DNA from: DASUFP01 sp036274495
GTDB taxonomy: Bacteria; Bacteroidota; Bacteroidia; AKYH767-A; OLB10
DNA length: 37,516 nt
Reading direction: 5' to 3'
Assembly (NCBI GenBank): GCA_036274495.1
Contig: DASUFP010000051.1
Span: 1 to 37,516, forward strand
Part shown: positions 1 through 8,653 of the stretch, piece by piece
Layout: every line of letters begins with the position of its first letter
How positions within the stretch are numbered: the stretch's first letter is position 1
The notes under the pieces: model-generated
Told to the model about the DNA's origin: nothing
The model's input: the letters and a program-made list of their open reading frames with translations, nothing else
Database searches by the model: none
Made by a program: the position numbers and the translations under genes

Positions 1-1035
1 ACCACTTCCGACCTGACGTCTGCCGGAGATACTTTCAGGGTCAGTAACGGCTTAATTACCCCTACTATTGATCCTGCACCTACTTCCGCCAATCATACCT
101 GGGACTTCTCAAACCTGCAATGGGTAACACAACAGGTGGATTCATTTGTTACGGTCGGAAATACCGGTGCTATCTATTCACTGGTTTTTTCAAATATCAT
201 CATCAACCCTTATCGCTCCAATCAGGCAGTTATTGGCCCTGATCTCCCTTCACTCCCGCAGCTTTCAATAACCGATGTCTATTATTTCTATTACAACTCT
301 TCAAATGCTTATGATATAAAAGGGTATGGGGCCAATTTAAACGGGCTTCAAACCCCGCTTCCCTTTAATAACCTGGACAGGGTGTTGGACTTTCCGGTAA
401 ATTTTGGAAACACCGATTCATCCGATTCGGACTATGATTTATCTGTTCCGGGGCTGGGAGGGTATTATCATCAGCAACACCGGGTAAACAACGTTGACGG
501 ATGGGGAACGCTTATTACACCGTTTGGAACCTTTAACACCCTAAGGGTTAAATCCGTAATTACCGGAAGAGATAGTCTTGATTTAGATACGTTAGGTGGT
601 TTCGGACTGGATCTTCCACCTACCACTGAGTATAAATGGTATGGTCAGAACAAGGGTATACCGCTTTTGCAGATTAACACCACAAATACATTCGGATTCG
701 AAACGGTGACATCAATTGTTTACCGTGACAGTGTACGCAACTTTCCGTCAGCAATTTCGGAGCAAGCGGAAGCACCATTTTCCTGTAACCTGTTTCCTAA
801 CCCGGCAGGAGACCATTTTAGCCTGAACCTGAATTGCAAACAAGTTGCAAATGCCCGGATTGGAATTTATGATATAAAGGGCAGAAAGGTCTGTGATCTG
901 TTTAACGGACAACTTCAGGCAGGCAATTCCAGATTGCTGTTCAAAACTTCCGATTATGCTCTTGCAAAAGGTTTGTACCTGTTGGAAATTAATTTCCCTG
1001 ATAAGCAAATGATGCTAAAACTTGTTGTTCAATAA
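1..1035 (+). CDS. T9SS type A sorting domain-containing protein (5' partial)
   Basis: The reading frame is open from base 1, so the N-terminus lies outside the window; the GTG at 136 is internal. The visible 344 residues are a secreted, beta-rich protein with no cysteine-type or enzymatic motif that I recognise. The last ~80 residues, from about 'LFPNPAGDHFSLNL' to 'GLYLLEI' and 'KLVVQ', match the type A C-terminal sorting domain that directs cargo through the type IX secretion system to the cell surface. The body has the Asn/Thr/Ser/Tyr-rich composition common in surface proteins of this phylum. Its stop overlaps the stop of the convergent arginine decarboxylase. Cargo identity is unknown; the sorting domain is confident. 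Confidence 0.88.
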   Translation, partial: TTSDLTSAGDTFRVSNGLITPTIDPAPTSANHTWDFSNLQWVTQQVDSFVTVGNTGAIYSLVFSNIIINPYRSNQAVIGPDLPSLPQLSITDVYYFYYNSSNAYDIKGYGANLNGLQTPLPFNNLDRVLDFPVNFGNTDSSDSDYDLSVPGLGGYYHQQHRVNNVDGWGTLITPFGTFNTLRVKSVITGRDSLDLDTLGGFGLDLPPTTEYKWYGQNKGIPLLQINTTNTFGFETVTSIVYRDSVRNFPSAISEQAEAPFSCNLFPNPAGDHFSLNLNCKQVANARIGIYDIKGRKVCDLFNGQLQAGNSRLLFKTSDYALAKGLYLLEINFPDKQMMLKLVVQ

Positions 1036-2423
1036 CCCAGAATTTTCATCATCGATTTTGCACTTTGCTCTTTAGCAAAGAGCCGGGTGGTATAATCACC
1101 ATTCTCATCCCGGTCAATTAAAACGTGTTTCGGAGCTGGTATCAGACAATGCTGAATTCCCCCATACCCCCCAAGTGATTCCTGATACGCACCGGTATGA
1201 AAAAAGCCGACAAATAATTGCTCGCCGGGTTCAAATTTCGGCAAAAATACCCTGTTTCGAACCGACTCCATATTGTAATAGTCATCGCTGTCGCAGGTAA
1301 CCCCGCCCAGGTTCACCCGTTGGTATTCCCGGTCCCAGTGATTCACCGCAAGCATTATAAATTTCTGTTTAATACCCCAGGTATCCGGCAGAGTGGTAAT
1401 AAATGAGCTGTCTATCATGTTCCAGATTTCCTTGTCGTTTTGCTTTTTCTCCTCTGTAATTCCATATAAAATAGCTCCGCTTTCTCCAACAGTAAACGAT
1501 CCGAATTCAGTATAGAGGTTGGGTTCCTTGACTTTTCTCTGTTCACAGGTAGCTTTTATTTGTCTGACGATTTCATCAGCCATATACTGGTAGTCAAAAT
1601 TAAAATCAAGTGATGTTCTGATTTTAAGACCTCCGCCAATATCCAGTGAGTCAAGTTCAGGACAAAGTTTTTTAAGATCGCAGTACAGATTAATGCATTT
1701 GGTTAATTCGGTCCAGTAATATGCAGTGTCCCTGATTCCGGTATTGATAAAAAAATGCAGCATTTTCACTTCTACATTCGGCACCTTTTTGACCACATTT
1801 TTAAAATAATCAAGAATCTCGGTTGACCTGATTCCTAACCGGGATGTATAAAAATCGAAGTTGGGTTCCTCCTCTGACGCAATCCTAAGCCCGACCTTTA
1901 TTTTTTGTTGGCTATAGACCTTTTCGTAGGCATGTAACTCATTGATATTGTCAAGGATAGGTATCACATTGGTGAATCCGTCTTTGATGAGATCATTGAT
2001 GTAATCAGTGTAAACCGGTTTCTTATAACCGTTGCACAAAATGAAAATATCCTTATTGATACTGCCATTTTCGTACAGCTTCCTGATTATGGGAATGTCA
2101 AATGCCGATGACGTTTCAAGATGGATATCATTCTTGAGTGCCTCATCCAATACGAATGAAAAGTGTGAGCTTTTAGTGCAGTAACAGTAAGTATAGTTAC
2201 CTTTGTAATCCGCTTTAGCCATAGCTACATTGAAGATCCGTTTGGCCTTCTGTATCTGGGAACTGATCTTGGGAAGATAGGATATTTTGAGTGGTGTACC
2301 GTACTGGGATATAATATCCATTAAAGGTATTCCATTGAAATACAAGCAATTATCATTTACCTCGAAACTTTCCTGGGGGAATTCGAACGTCTGTGATATA
2401 AGGTCGATATAGCGATTCTTCAT
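1029..2423 (-). CDS. speA: Arginine decarboxylase (PLP-dependent, alanine-racemase fold)
   Basis: Decarboxylates L-arginine to agmatine, the first step of the agmatine route to putrescine. The 464-residue protein matches throughout the form typical of Bacteroidota. It has the PLP lysine in 'YCYCTKSSHF' (K84), a glycine-rich phosphate-binding segment 'LDIGGGLKI', a long conserved 'GSFTVGESG' block, and a C-terminal 'CDSDDYYN' whose Cys and Asp contribute to the neighbouring active site of the dimer in this fold. The start is at 2423 ('MKNRYIDLISQTFEF'). The frame stays open upstream to 2582, but that extension would run into the divergent arginase and has no family similarity. It faces an arginase across 82 bases, so arginine can be spent two ways here. 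The specific substrate (arginine rather than another amino acid) rests on family assignment. Confidence 0.88.
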   Translation of the reverse strand: MKNRYIDLISQTFEFPQESFEVNDNCLYFNGIPLMDIISQYGTPLKISYLPKISSQIQKAKRIFNVAMAKADYKGNYTYCYCTKSSHFSFVLDEALKNDIHLETSSAFDIPIIRKLYENGSINKDIFILCNGYKKPVYTDYINDLIKDGFTNVIPILDNINELHAYEKVYSQQKIKVGLRIASEEEPNFDFYTSRLGIRSTEILDYFKNVVKKVPNVEVKMLHFFINTGIRDTAYYWTELTKCINLYCDLKKLCPELDSLDIGGGLKIRTSLDFNFDYQYMADEIVRQIKATCEQRKVKEPNLYTEFGSFTVGESGAILYGITEEKKQNDKEIWNMIDSSFITTLPDTWGIKQKFIMLAVNHWDREYQRVNLGGVTCDSDDYYNMESVRNRVFLPKFEPGEQLFVGFFHTGAYQESLGGYGGIQHCLIPAPKHVLIDRDENGDYTTRLFAKEQSAKSMMKILGY

Positions 2424-2505
2424 TGATGTAAGTGGGTTGGATTGATAATAATACGCTAAAGTAAGTAACTTGGATTTATGTTTTTCAAAGAAAGGATGAT
2501 ATGTT

Positions 2506-3444
2506 ATGATAAAATTTATTGAGGTTCGGTCCGAAATAGGGGCAGGTACAAGGGGCGCAAGTTTAGGGGTCGATGCTATCAAGGTCGCAGCACTGGACTA
2601 TGGGAGTTCGTTGTTCAATCAGCACAGTGTAATTGAAGTTAAAAATGAAAATAACCTCCTTTTTGGAAGCCCCGGAAGCCCTTATGCCAAAAGAATTAAG
2701 GGGATTGTTTCTATGTGTGAAAAGGTAGCGCATGAAGTTTCTGTAACACTCAAAGAGAAGAATTTTCCAATAGTGTTGAGCGGTGACCACAGTACTTCCG
2801 CCGGAACCATTGCCGGAGTAAGGCAAGCCTTTCCCAAACAAAAACTTGGTGTTATATGGATTGATGCGCACGCCGATCTCCATTCACCCTATACAACACC
2901 ATCAGGCAACATGCACGGAATGCCAATTGCAGCCTCTTTGGCCGAAGATAATATGGCATCAAAGCTCAATAAACCTGATAAGGACACTGTTGAGATGTGG
3001 AATAAACTCAAAAAAATAGGTGGTATCTCTCCTAAAATTACCTACAGAGACCTGGTTTATATATCATTGAGAGACGTGGAACCGGAAGAAACCTACCTAC
3101 TGAAAAAACATAAGGTAAAGCAATTTACCACCGCCGAAGTAAAACGAAACGGTGTTGAGAAAATAGCACGTGACGCACTGGCGCACCTGAGTCATTGTAA
3201 TACCATCTATGTTTCGTTCGATGTGGACAGTATGGATTCAAGTATTTCTAAAGGTACAGGTACCCCTGTAAGAAATGGTATTACCGAAAAAGAAGCTGGT
3301 AGCCTGTGTGTACGACTTGTGCAAAATGAAAAGGTTTGTTGTTTCGAAATTGCAGAAGTCAACCCAACACTCGATAAAGAAAACCTGATGGCTGAAAATA
3401 CCTTTGAGATTTTACAACGGGTTGTTAGTCAGTTAACTACGTAA
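2506..3444 (+). CDS. Arginase-family ureohydrolase
   Basis: A 312-residue binuclear manganese hydrolase, expected to convert arginine to ornithine and urea. Metal ligands are visible in order: GDHS (H95), DAHAD (D120, H122, D124) and FDVDSMD (D239, D241). The segment T-T-P-S-G-N-M-H-G-M-P (S133, H137) is the arginase substrate-binding loop and is not seen in typical agmatinases, so arginase is preferred. The residue matching human Asn130, which touches the substrate carboxylate, is His126 here. The start at 2506 has an AAAGGATGA stretch just upstream as a plausible ribosome site. The neighbour on the other strand makes agmatine, so agmatinase activity is the main alternative. argS follows after 5 bases, which suggests one transcript. 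Confidence 0.85.
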   Translation: MIKFIEVRSEIGAGTRGASLGVDAIKVAALDYGSSLFNQHSVIEVKNENNLLFGSPGSPYAKRIKGIVSMCEKVAHEVSVTLKEKNFPIVLSGDHSTSAGTIAGVRQAFPKQKLGVIWIDAHADLHSPYTTPSGNMHGMPIAASLAEDNMASKLNKPDKDTVEMWNKLKKIGGISPKITYRDLVYISLRDVEPEETYLLKKHKVKQFTTAEVKRNGVEKIARDALAHLSHCNTIYVSFDVDSMDSSISKGTGTPVRNGITEKEAGSLCVRLVQNEKVCCFEIAEVNPTLDKENLMAENTFEILQRVVSQLTT

Positions 3445-3449
3445 GTATC

Positions 3450-5258
3450 ATGGTTTTTGAACAGGAATTGACCGATTGGGTTATCAAAGGGTTTCCGGAT
3501 CTGTTTGGTAAATCGGTTCAGAGAGAAAACGTTTCTTTCCAGCTAACCAGAAAGGAATTCGAAGGCGATTTGACGCTGGTGGTTTTTTCGCTAACCAAGT
3601 TTTCAGGTAAAGCACCGGAGGAAACCGCTAAGTTGTTAGGTAAATACCTGGTATCACAATCAGGGATTGTTTCAGATTATAATGTCATTAAAGGTTTTCT
3701 TAACCTAAGCATAGATAATAAATTATGGTTGAGTAAGTTACAATCGGTAATGAATACACCGGATAATCGGCTTGAGAAATCGATGAAAGCTGATTCCGAT
3801 AAACCGGTTTTACTGGAATATTCTTCACCAAATACCAACAAACCGTTGCATCTGGGTCACATCCGCAACAATTTGTTGGGATACTCCGTCAGCAGGATTT
3901 TACAGGCTAATGGAAATAAAGTAGTCAAGGTAAATGTGGTTAACGACAGGGGAATCCACATTTGTAAGTCAATGCTTGCCTGGAAAAAGTATGGTAACGG
4001 CGAAACGCCTGAATCATCCGGCATGAAAGGGGACCACCTGGTTGGCAAGTATTATGTCCTCTTCGATAAGTATTATAAGGATGAAATTCGGGCACTCACA
4101 GCCTCCGGAATGGATGAAAAGGAGGCAGAGAAGCAGGCCCCTTTGATGAAGGAAGCACAACAAATGCTCTTAAACTGGGAACATGGTGACCCTGATACCC
4201 TTGCTCTGTGGAAAATGATGAACGGTTGGGTTTATAAGGGCTTTGATATAACTTATAAAAGGCTTGGAGTCGATTTTGATAAAATTTACTATGAATCCGA
4301 TACCTACCTGCTTGGGAAGGAAATAGTAGATCAGGGGCTCAAAAAGGGTGTCTTTTATTCAAAACCGGATGGATCGGTGTGGATAGATCTGACATCAGAA
4401 GGATTGGATGAGAAGTTGGTAAGAAGATCCGATGGAACTTCAGTTTATATGACCCAGGATTTGGGTACCGCTTTGAAACGGTTTGAAGAATATAATTTTT
4501 CAAGCCATTTGTATGTGGTAGGAAATGAACAGGATTACCATTTTAAGGTGTTGTTCCTGATTTTGGAAAAACTTGGATACAGCTGGGCTTCCACTATGCA
4601 CCACCTTTCTTACAATATGGTTGATTTGCCCTCAGGTAAAATGAAATCCCGGGAAGGAACCGTAGTGGATGCCGACGACCTGATGGACCAGATGATTTCG
4701 GAAGCTGCCAGAATTACAGGTGAACTGGGTAAAACTTCAGATCTTTCTGCTGCTGAATCTCAAAATTTGTATGAACAAATAGGTATGGGGGCATTAAAAT
4801 ACTTTATTCTTAAAGTTGACCCTCAAAAAAGGATGCTGTTTGACCCTGCCGAATCCATAGATTTTAACGGTAATACCGGCCCCTTTATCCAATATACATT
4901 CGCCAGAATAAAATCGGTACTTCGGAAAGCCGGCACCGAAAACCAACTTTCTGATTATTCACGGGCATCGGTTTCTGATTATTCCGGTTTAAACACGAAA
5001 GAAAAAGAACTTATCAAAGTGATCCTGAGATTTCCGGACGAACTTAATGAGGCTGCAATTAAATACAGTCCGGCTGTGGTGGCAAATTACACCTATGAAC
5101 TGGCCAAGACCTTTAACCAGTTTTATCATGAATATTCCATAGCAGATGTATCACAGATTGATACTTCACAGTTTAGGTTAAACCTTGCCTCTGAAACGGC
5201 AAAACTGATTGAAAAGGCTTCCGGTCTGCTTGGGATCAGCGTACCTGAACGAATGTAA
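3450..5258 (+). CDS. argS: Arginyl-tRNA synthetase
   Basis: Class I aminoacyl-tRNA synthetase that charges tRNA-Arg in the cytoplasm. Its 602 residues are a normal length. The N-terminal tRNA-binding (Arg-N) domain covers roughly residues 1-90. The signature 'EYSSPNTNKPLHLGH' carries the HIGH motif as HLGH (134-137). The KMSKS loop is the degenerate form 'KMKSREG' near residue 397, as usual for ArgRS. The C-terminal anticodon-binding DALR domain ends at the conserved '...RM'. It lies 5 bases after the arginase and 5 bases before the next gene, so the group is probably co-transcribed. Confidence 0.97.
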   Translation: MVFEQELTDWVIKGFPDLFGKSVQRENVSFQLTRKEFEGDLTLVVFSLTKFSGKAPEETAKLLGKYLVSQSGIVSDYNVIKGFLNLSIDNKLWLSKLQSVMNTPDNRLEKSMKADSDKPVLLEYSSPNTNKPLHLGHIRNNLLGYSVSRILQANGNKVVKVNVVNDRGIHICKSMLAWKKYGNGETPESSGMKGDHLVGKYYVLFDKYYKDEIRALTASGMDEKEAEKQAPLMKEAQQMLLNWEHGDPDTLALWKMMNGWVYKGFDITYKRLGVDFDKIYYESDTYLLGKEIVDQGLKKGVFYSKPDGSVWIDLTSEGLDEKLVRRSDGTSVYMTQDLGTALKRFEEYNFSSHLYVVGNEQDYHFKVLFLILEKLGYSWASTMHHLSYNMVDLPSGKMKSREGTVVDADDLMDQMISEAARITGELGKTSDLSAAESQNLYEQIGMGALKYFILKVDPQKRMLFDPAESIDFNGNTGPFIQYTFARIKSVLRKAGTENQLSDYSRASVSDYSGLNTKEKELIKVILRFPDELNEAAIKYSPAVVANYTYELAKTFNQFYHEYSIADVSQIDTSQFRLNLASETAKLIEKASGLLGISVPERM

Positions 5259-5263
5259 ATAGG

Positions 5264-5881
5264 ATGAGACTCTTAACACTCCTGCTTTGTATTGGGTTGC
5301 TGCTGTCGAATAAATCCGATAGTCGGTTTGCTAAGGCATCTCCGCCCGCAAGCAAGCTGAAATCATGTCAAAACTTATCTGATGGCGATGTGGTATTGCG
5401 GTCAGGCAAAGGATTTATAAGTGACATGATGCGAAATACTTCTATGAAAGAAAAAAGGTTTTCGCATGCAGGATTAATTATTATCCTGAATAATGAACCA
5501 CAGGTTGTCCATTGTATAGCCTCCGAACAAGATCCTGAAGGAGGTATAGTCATTCAGCCGCTTGCCGATTTTGTCAGCCCTGCAGAAAATAAATCGTTCG
5601 CTATATACCGATACCCCATCACTGATAATATACGCCGGCAGGTAAGGAAATCGGTCCTGAGATACAGTTCCGCTCATGTAACCTTCGATAAAAGCTTTGA
5701 TCTTTCGACTGATAATGCTCTTTATTGTTCAGAATTCGTTTATAAAGTTCTTGAAACAGCATCCGGAAACACAATTGGAATAGAGCCGACCCGTGTTAAA
5801 AAAGGTGATTATATCGGCATTGATGATTTATATCTGAATACCAACTGCTCTTTATTAATTGATTCAACCTATACACAATGA
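5264..5881 (+). CDS. YiiX/YebB-like permuted NlpC/P60-type cysteine hydrolase, exported
   Basis: A 205-residue protein with an N-terminal hydrophobic export signal (residues ~1-15, 'MRLLTLLLCIGLLLS'). It has the layout of the YiiX family: 'LSDGDVVLRSGKG' near residue 40, 'RFSHAGLI' with the catalytic His (H68), and 'LYCSEFVYKV' with the catalytic Cys (C155). In this circularly permuted papain-like fold the His comes before the Cys. Family members are thought to act on amide or lipid-linked bonds in the envelope, but the substrate is unknown. It follows argS by 5 bases and overlaps the next lipoprotein gene by 4 bases (ATGA), which suggests translational coupling. Confidence 0.78.
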   Translation: MRLLTLLLCIGLLLSNKSDSRFAKASPPASKLKSCQNLSDGDVVLRSGKGFISDMMRNTSMKEKRFSHAGLIIILNNEPQVVHCIASEQDPEGGIVIQPLADFVSPAENKSFAIYRYPITDNIRRQVRKSVLRYSSAHVTFDKSFDLSTDNALYCSEFVYKVLETASGNTIGIEPTRVKKGDYIGIDDLYLNTNCSLLIDSTYTQ

Positions 5882-6360
5882 AAACACTACGAATAGAGTT
5901 ATTAATTGCCTTCTTCGGAATGCTGATTTCTTTGAACGGCTGCTCGGGAGGAAACAAACCAAGTGCTGTTGCATCTTCTTTTTTGTCAGCTGTTAATGAT
6001 AAGAATTATGAGGCTGCACGCAAATATGCTACCCCCGAAACAGGTAAGCTGATTGACCTTATGGAACAACTTCAGAAAATGTCCACCGCTACTGATAGTA
6101 TTGCACCGGTCGATTTCGAAGTAGTTTCGGAAAAAATTGATGGCGACAAAGCGGTTGTCACATTTAAGGAAAAAGGCAGTGATGATTCGCAAACAATCAA
6201 TCTGATAAAATCCAATGATAAATGGCTTGTGAGCTTGTCAAAGCAGGATCTGGCAGCCAAGAACACCCAAAAAAATGAAGAGGGTGAAAGCGGAATTTTC
6301 GGAGATCCTTCGGATACTTTAGATGTAGCCGACACAACAACTGTGAGTCAAAGTCTTTAA
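5878..6360 (+). CDS. DUF4878-like lipoprotein
   Basis: A 160-residue predicted lipoprotein. The N-terminus has a hydrophobic stretch followed by a lipobox-like 'SLNGC' with the lipidation cysteine at residue 22. After it comes a compact alpha+beta domain ('AVASSFLSAVNDKNYEAARKYAT...') with the helix pattern of DUF4878/NTF2-like lipoproteins: small residues, 'F..A....Y..A..Y', then beta strands ending in 'NDKWLVSLSK'. The last ~35 residues are acidic and probably disordered. The molecular function is unknown. Overlap with the upstream YiiX-like gene ties the two to the same transcript and probably to the same envelope compartment. Confidence 0.6.
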   Translation: MKTLRIELLIAFFGMLISLNGCSGGNKPSAVASSFLSAVNDKNYEAARKYATPETGKLIDLMEQLQKMSTATDSIAPVDFEVVSEKIDGDKAVVTFKEKGSDDSQTINLIKSNDKWLVSLSKQDLAAKNTQKNEEGESGIFGDPSDTLDVADTTTVSQSL

Positions 6361-6385
6361 CGGATTATCGGAATCATGATTTAAA

Positions 6386-6393
6386 TAAATTTG
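6386..6393 (+). promoter_or_regulatory. -7 promoter box (TAAATTTG) for ffh
   Basis: Exact match to the Bacteroidota -7 consensus TAnnTTTG, 23 bases before the ffh start. No clear -33 TTG is seen at the usual distance. It suggests ffh starts a new transcript after the arginase-argS group. Confidence 0.5.
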
Positions 6394-6416
6394 AATTACC
6401 AATAAACTTACAATAG

Positions 6417-7745
6417 ATGTTTGAAAATTTAAGCGATAAGCTGGACAAAGCCTTTAAAATTCTTAAAGGCCAGGGACGTATAACAGAAATCAATATTGCC
6501 GAAACGTTAAAAGAGGTACGCAAAGCACTTCTTGAAGCTGACGTGAATTACAAAGTAGCCAAAACCTTTACCGACCAGGTAAAAGAAAAGGCGATAGGTG
6601 CTAATGTAATGACAGCCGTTTCACCCGGACAATTAATGGTGAAACTGGTGCACGATGAACTGGCCGCTTTGATGGGCGGCAGCATGACCGACATCAATCT
6701 CAAAGGAAATCCGGCAGTTATATTGATGTCCGGACTGCAGGGCTCAGGTAAAACAACTTTATCAGGCAAACTGGCTAATTTTCTTAGAACGAAAAAAAAT
6801 AAACTTCCCTTGCTTGTTGCCTGTGATGTTTACCGACCGGCCGCTGCCGATCAGTTAAAAGTGCTTGGTGAACAAATAGGTGTTCCTGTTTATTCAGAAC
6901 CCGGAGTCACCGACCCTTTAACAATTGCTAAAAATGCCATTAAACAGGCATTAACGAACGGCAATAATGTGGTCATTATTGATACTGCAGGCCGATTGGC
7001 AGTAGATGAGGCAATGATGGATGAGATTGAACGGTTGAAAAAATCGCTCAATCCTGCAGAAACATTGTTTGTTGTTGACTCCATGACAGGCCAGGATGCT
7101 GTCAATACAGCCAGGGCTTTTAATGAAAGAATCAATTTCGACGGCGTTGTGCTGACAAAACTGGATGGTGATACCAGAGGTGGTGCAGCCCTTTCTATAC
7201 GTTCAGTAGTTGATAAGCCGATAAAGTTTGTCGGAACCGGCGAAAAAATGGATGCCATTGATGTTTTTTATCCTGAGCGGATGGCCGACAGGATTTTAGG
7301 CATGGGCGACATAGTAACCCTCGTTGAAAAGGCACAGGAACAATTTGATGCGAAACAAGCTGCCGAGCTTCAAAAGAAAATAGCTAAGAATAAATTTGAT
7401 TTCAATGATTTTTTGAGTCAGCTTGAGCAAATCAAAAAAATGGGTAACGTTAAAGATCTTATTTCAATGATTCCCGGAATCGGAAAAGCTGTTAAGGATA
7501 TTGATGTGGATAACGATTCATTCAAAGGAATTGAAGCAATTATAAGATCTATGACACCTGCTGAGAGATCCGATCCCTCATTATTAAATGGCAACCGGAG
7601 AAAGCGTATTTCGGATGGAAGCGGAACAACTATACAGGATGTCAATAAGCTGATGAAGCAGTTTGAGGACATGAGAAAAATGATGAAGGCGTTCTCAGGG
7701 GGTAATGCAGCTAAAATGATGCGCAATATGCCCATAAAACGATAA
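6417..7745 (+). CDS. ffh: Signal recognition particle protein Ffh (SRP54)
   Basis: GTPase subunit of the signal recognition particle. It binds 4.5S RNA and hydrophobic signal sequences of nascent chains and docks with FtsY at the inner membrane. The 442 residues show the N domain (1-~90), a P-loop 'GLQGSGKTT' (106-114), 'DTAGR' near 190 and 'TKLDGD' near 250. The C-terminal M domain has the SRP-RNA binding segment 'SGTTIQDVNKLMKQF' and a methionine-rich tail ('MRKMMKAF...MMRNM'). folD follows after only 2 bases. The 4.5S RNA gene is not in this window. Confidence 0.98.
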   Translation: MFENLSDKLDKAFKILKGQGRITEINIAETLKEVRKALLEADVNYKVAKTFTDQVKEKAIGANVMTAVSPGQLMVKLVHDELAALMGGSMTDINLKGNPAVILMSGLQGSGKTTLSGKLANFLRTKKNKLPLLVACDVYRPAAADQLKVLGEQIGVPVYSEPGVTDPLTIAKNAIKQALTNGNNVVIIDTAGRLAVDEAMMDEIERLKKSLNPAETLFVVDSMTGQDAVNTARAFNERINFDGVVLTKLDGDTRGGAALSIRSVVDKPIKFVGTGEKMDAIDVFYPERMADRILGMGDIVTLVEKAQEQFDAKQAAELQKKIAKNKFDFNDFLSQLEQIKKMGNVKDLISMIPGIGKAVKDIDVDNDSFKGIEAIIRSMTPAERSDPSLLNGNRRKRISDGSGTTIQDVNKLMKQFEDMRKMMKAFSGGNAAKMMRNMPIKR

Positions 7746-7747
7746 CG

Positions 7748-8626
7748 ATGAAATTGCTCGACGGGAAAGAAGCTTCTTCAGCTATATTGAATCGCATTAG
7801 GGAAAAGGTTGCAGCTAACCTTGCCGGTGGTTTACGTCCGCCTCATTTGGTCGCTGTTTTAGTAGGAAATGACGGGGCCTCGGAAACGTATGTGGCAAGT
7901 AAGGTGAGAACATGTGAAAACATTGGATTCAAAAGCACCCTGATCAGATTTGAAAATTCAGTAACGGAAGCTGAACTGATTAAATGCATTCAAAAAATCA
8001 ATACTGATCCTGAAATTGACGGGCTGATTGTACAAAGTCCCATTCCTTCACATATTTCATTTAATCGTATTACCGAGACCATTTCTCCTGCTAAAGATGT
8101 CGATGGTTTTCACCCCCTGAATACCGGTAGAATGGTTCAAAACAGTGAATCCATTATTGCAGCTACCCCCAAGGGTATTCTCATGTTACTGGAACATTTC
8201 AAAATAGATACTACAGGAAAGCTTTGTGTCATTCTGGGGCGCAGCAATATTGTAGGAATGCCTATGAGCGTACTTATGGCCAGGAATAGCTGGCCTGGAA
8301 ATTGTACGGTAACGCTCTGTCATAGTAAAACTCCGGACCCGGGTGTTTTTACCCGTCAGGCAGATATCATTATTGCCGCAATTGGCAGGCCCGGATTTCT
8401 TAAGGCAGATATGGTGAAAGAAGGTGCGATCGTAATAGATGTTGGAATCAGCAGAATTGCCGATGATTCCAGAAAAAGCGGATATCGCCTGTCCGGTGAC
8501 GTCGATTTCGAACACGTAGCTCCAAAATGTTCGTATATCACTCCGGTTCCGGGCGGCGTAGGATTAATGACCATTGCAGGTTTAATGCACAATACACTTA
8601 TTGCCGCAGGTTATTCTATTAATTGA
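7748..8626 (+). CDS. folD: Bifunctional methylenetetrahydrofolate dehydrogenase/cyclohydrolase
   Basis: Interconverts 5,10-methylene- and 10-formyl-tetrahydrofolate using NADP, in cytoplasmic one-carbon metabolism. At 292 residues it is of normal length. Visible motifs are 'GNDGASETYVASK' with the catalytic Lys (K52), 'VDGFHP', the nucleotide-binding 'LGRSNIVGMPM', and 'TPVPGGVGLMTIAGL' near the C-terminus. Two positions differ from the commonest form: 'VQSPIP' instead of VQLPLP and 'GVGLMT' instead of GVGPMT. Both lie near the active site, but the catalytic Lys is kept, so I expect it to be functional. It is probably transcribed with ffh. Confidence 0.96.
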   Translation: MKLLDGKEASSAILNRIREKVAANLAGGLRPPHLVAVLVGNDGASETYVASKVRTCENIGFKSTLIRFENSVTEAELIKCIQKINTDPEIDGLIVQSPIPSHISFNRITETISPAKDVDGFHPLNTGRMVQNSESIIAATPKGILMLLEHFKIDTTGKLCVILGRSNIVGMPMSVLMARNSWPGNCTVTLCHSKTPDPGVFTRQADIIIAAIGRPGFLKADMVKEGAIVIDVGISRIADDSRKSGYRLSGDVDFEHVAPKCSYITPVPGGVGLMTIAGLMHNTLIAAGYSIN

Positions 8627-8653
8627 ATCTTCTGTTAAATCATCATTTATTTA

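Noticed and set aside
2477..2484. TATGTTTT as an arginase promoter
   Set aside because: One mismatch at the conserved G; such near-matches are expected by chance in AT-rich DNA.
2424..2582. 53-residue N-terminal extension of the arginine decarboxylase
   Set aside because: It runs into the divergent arginase coding region, lacks family similarity, and the homologous protein begins at 'MKNRYIDL'.
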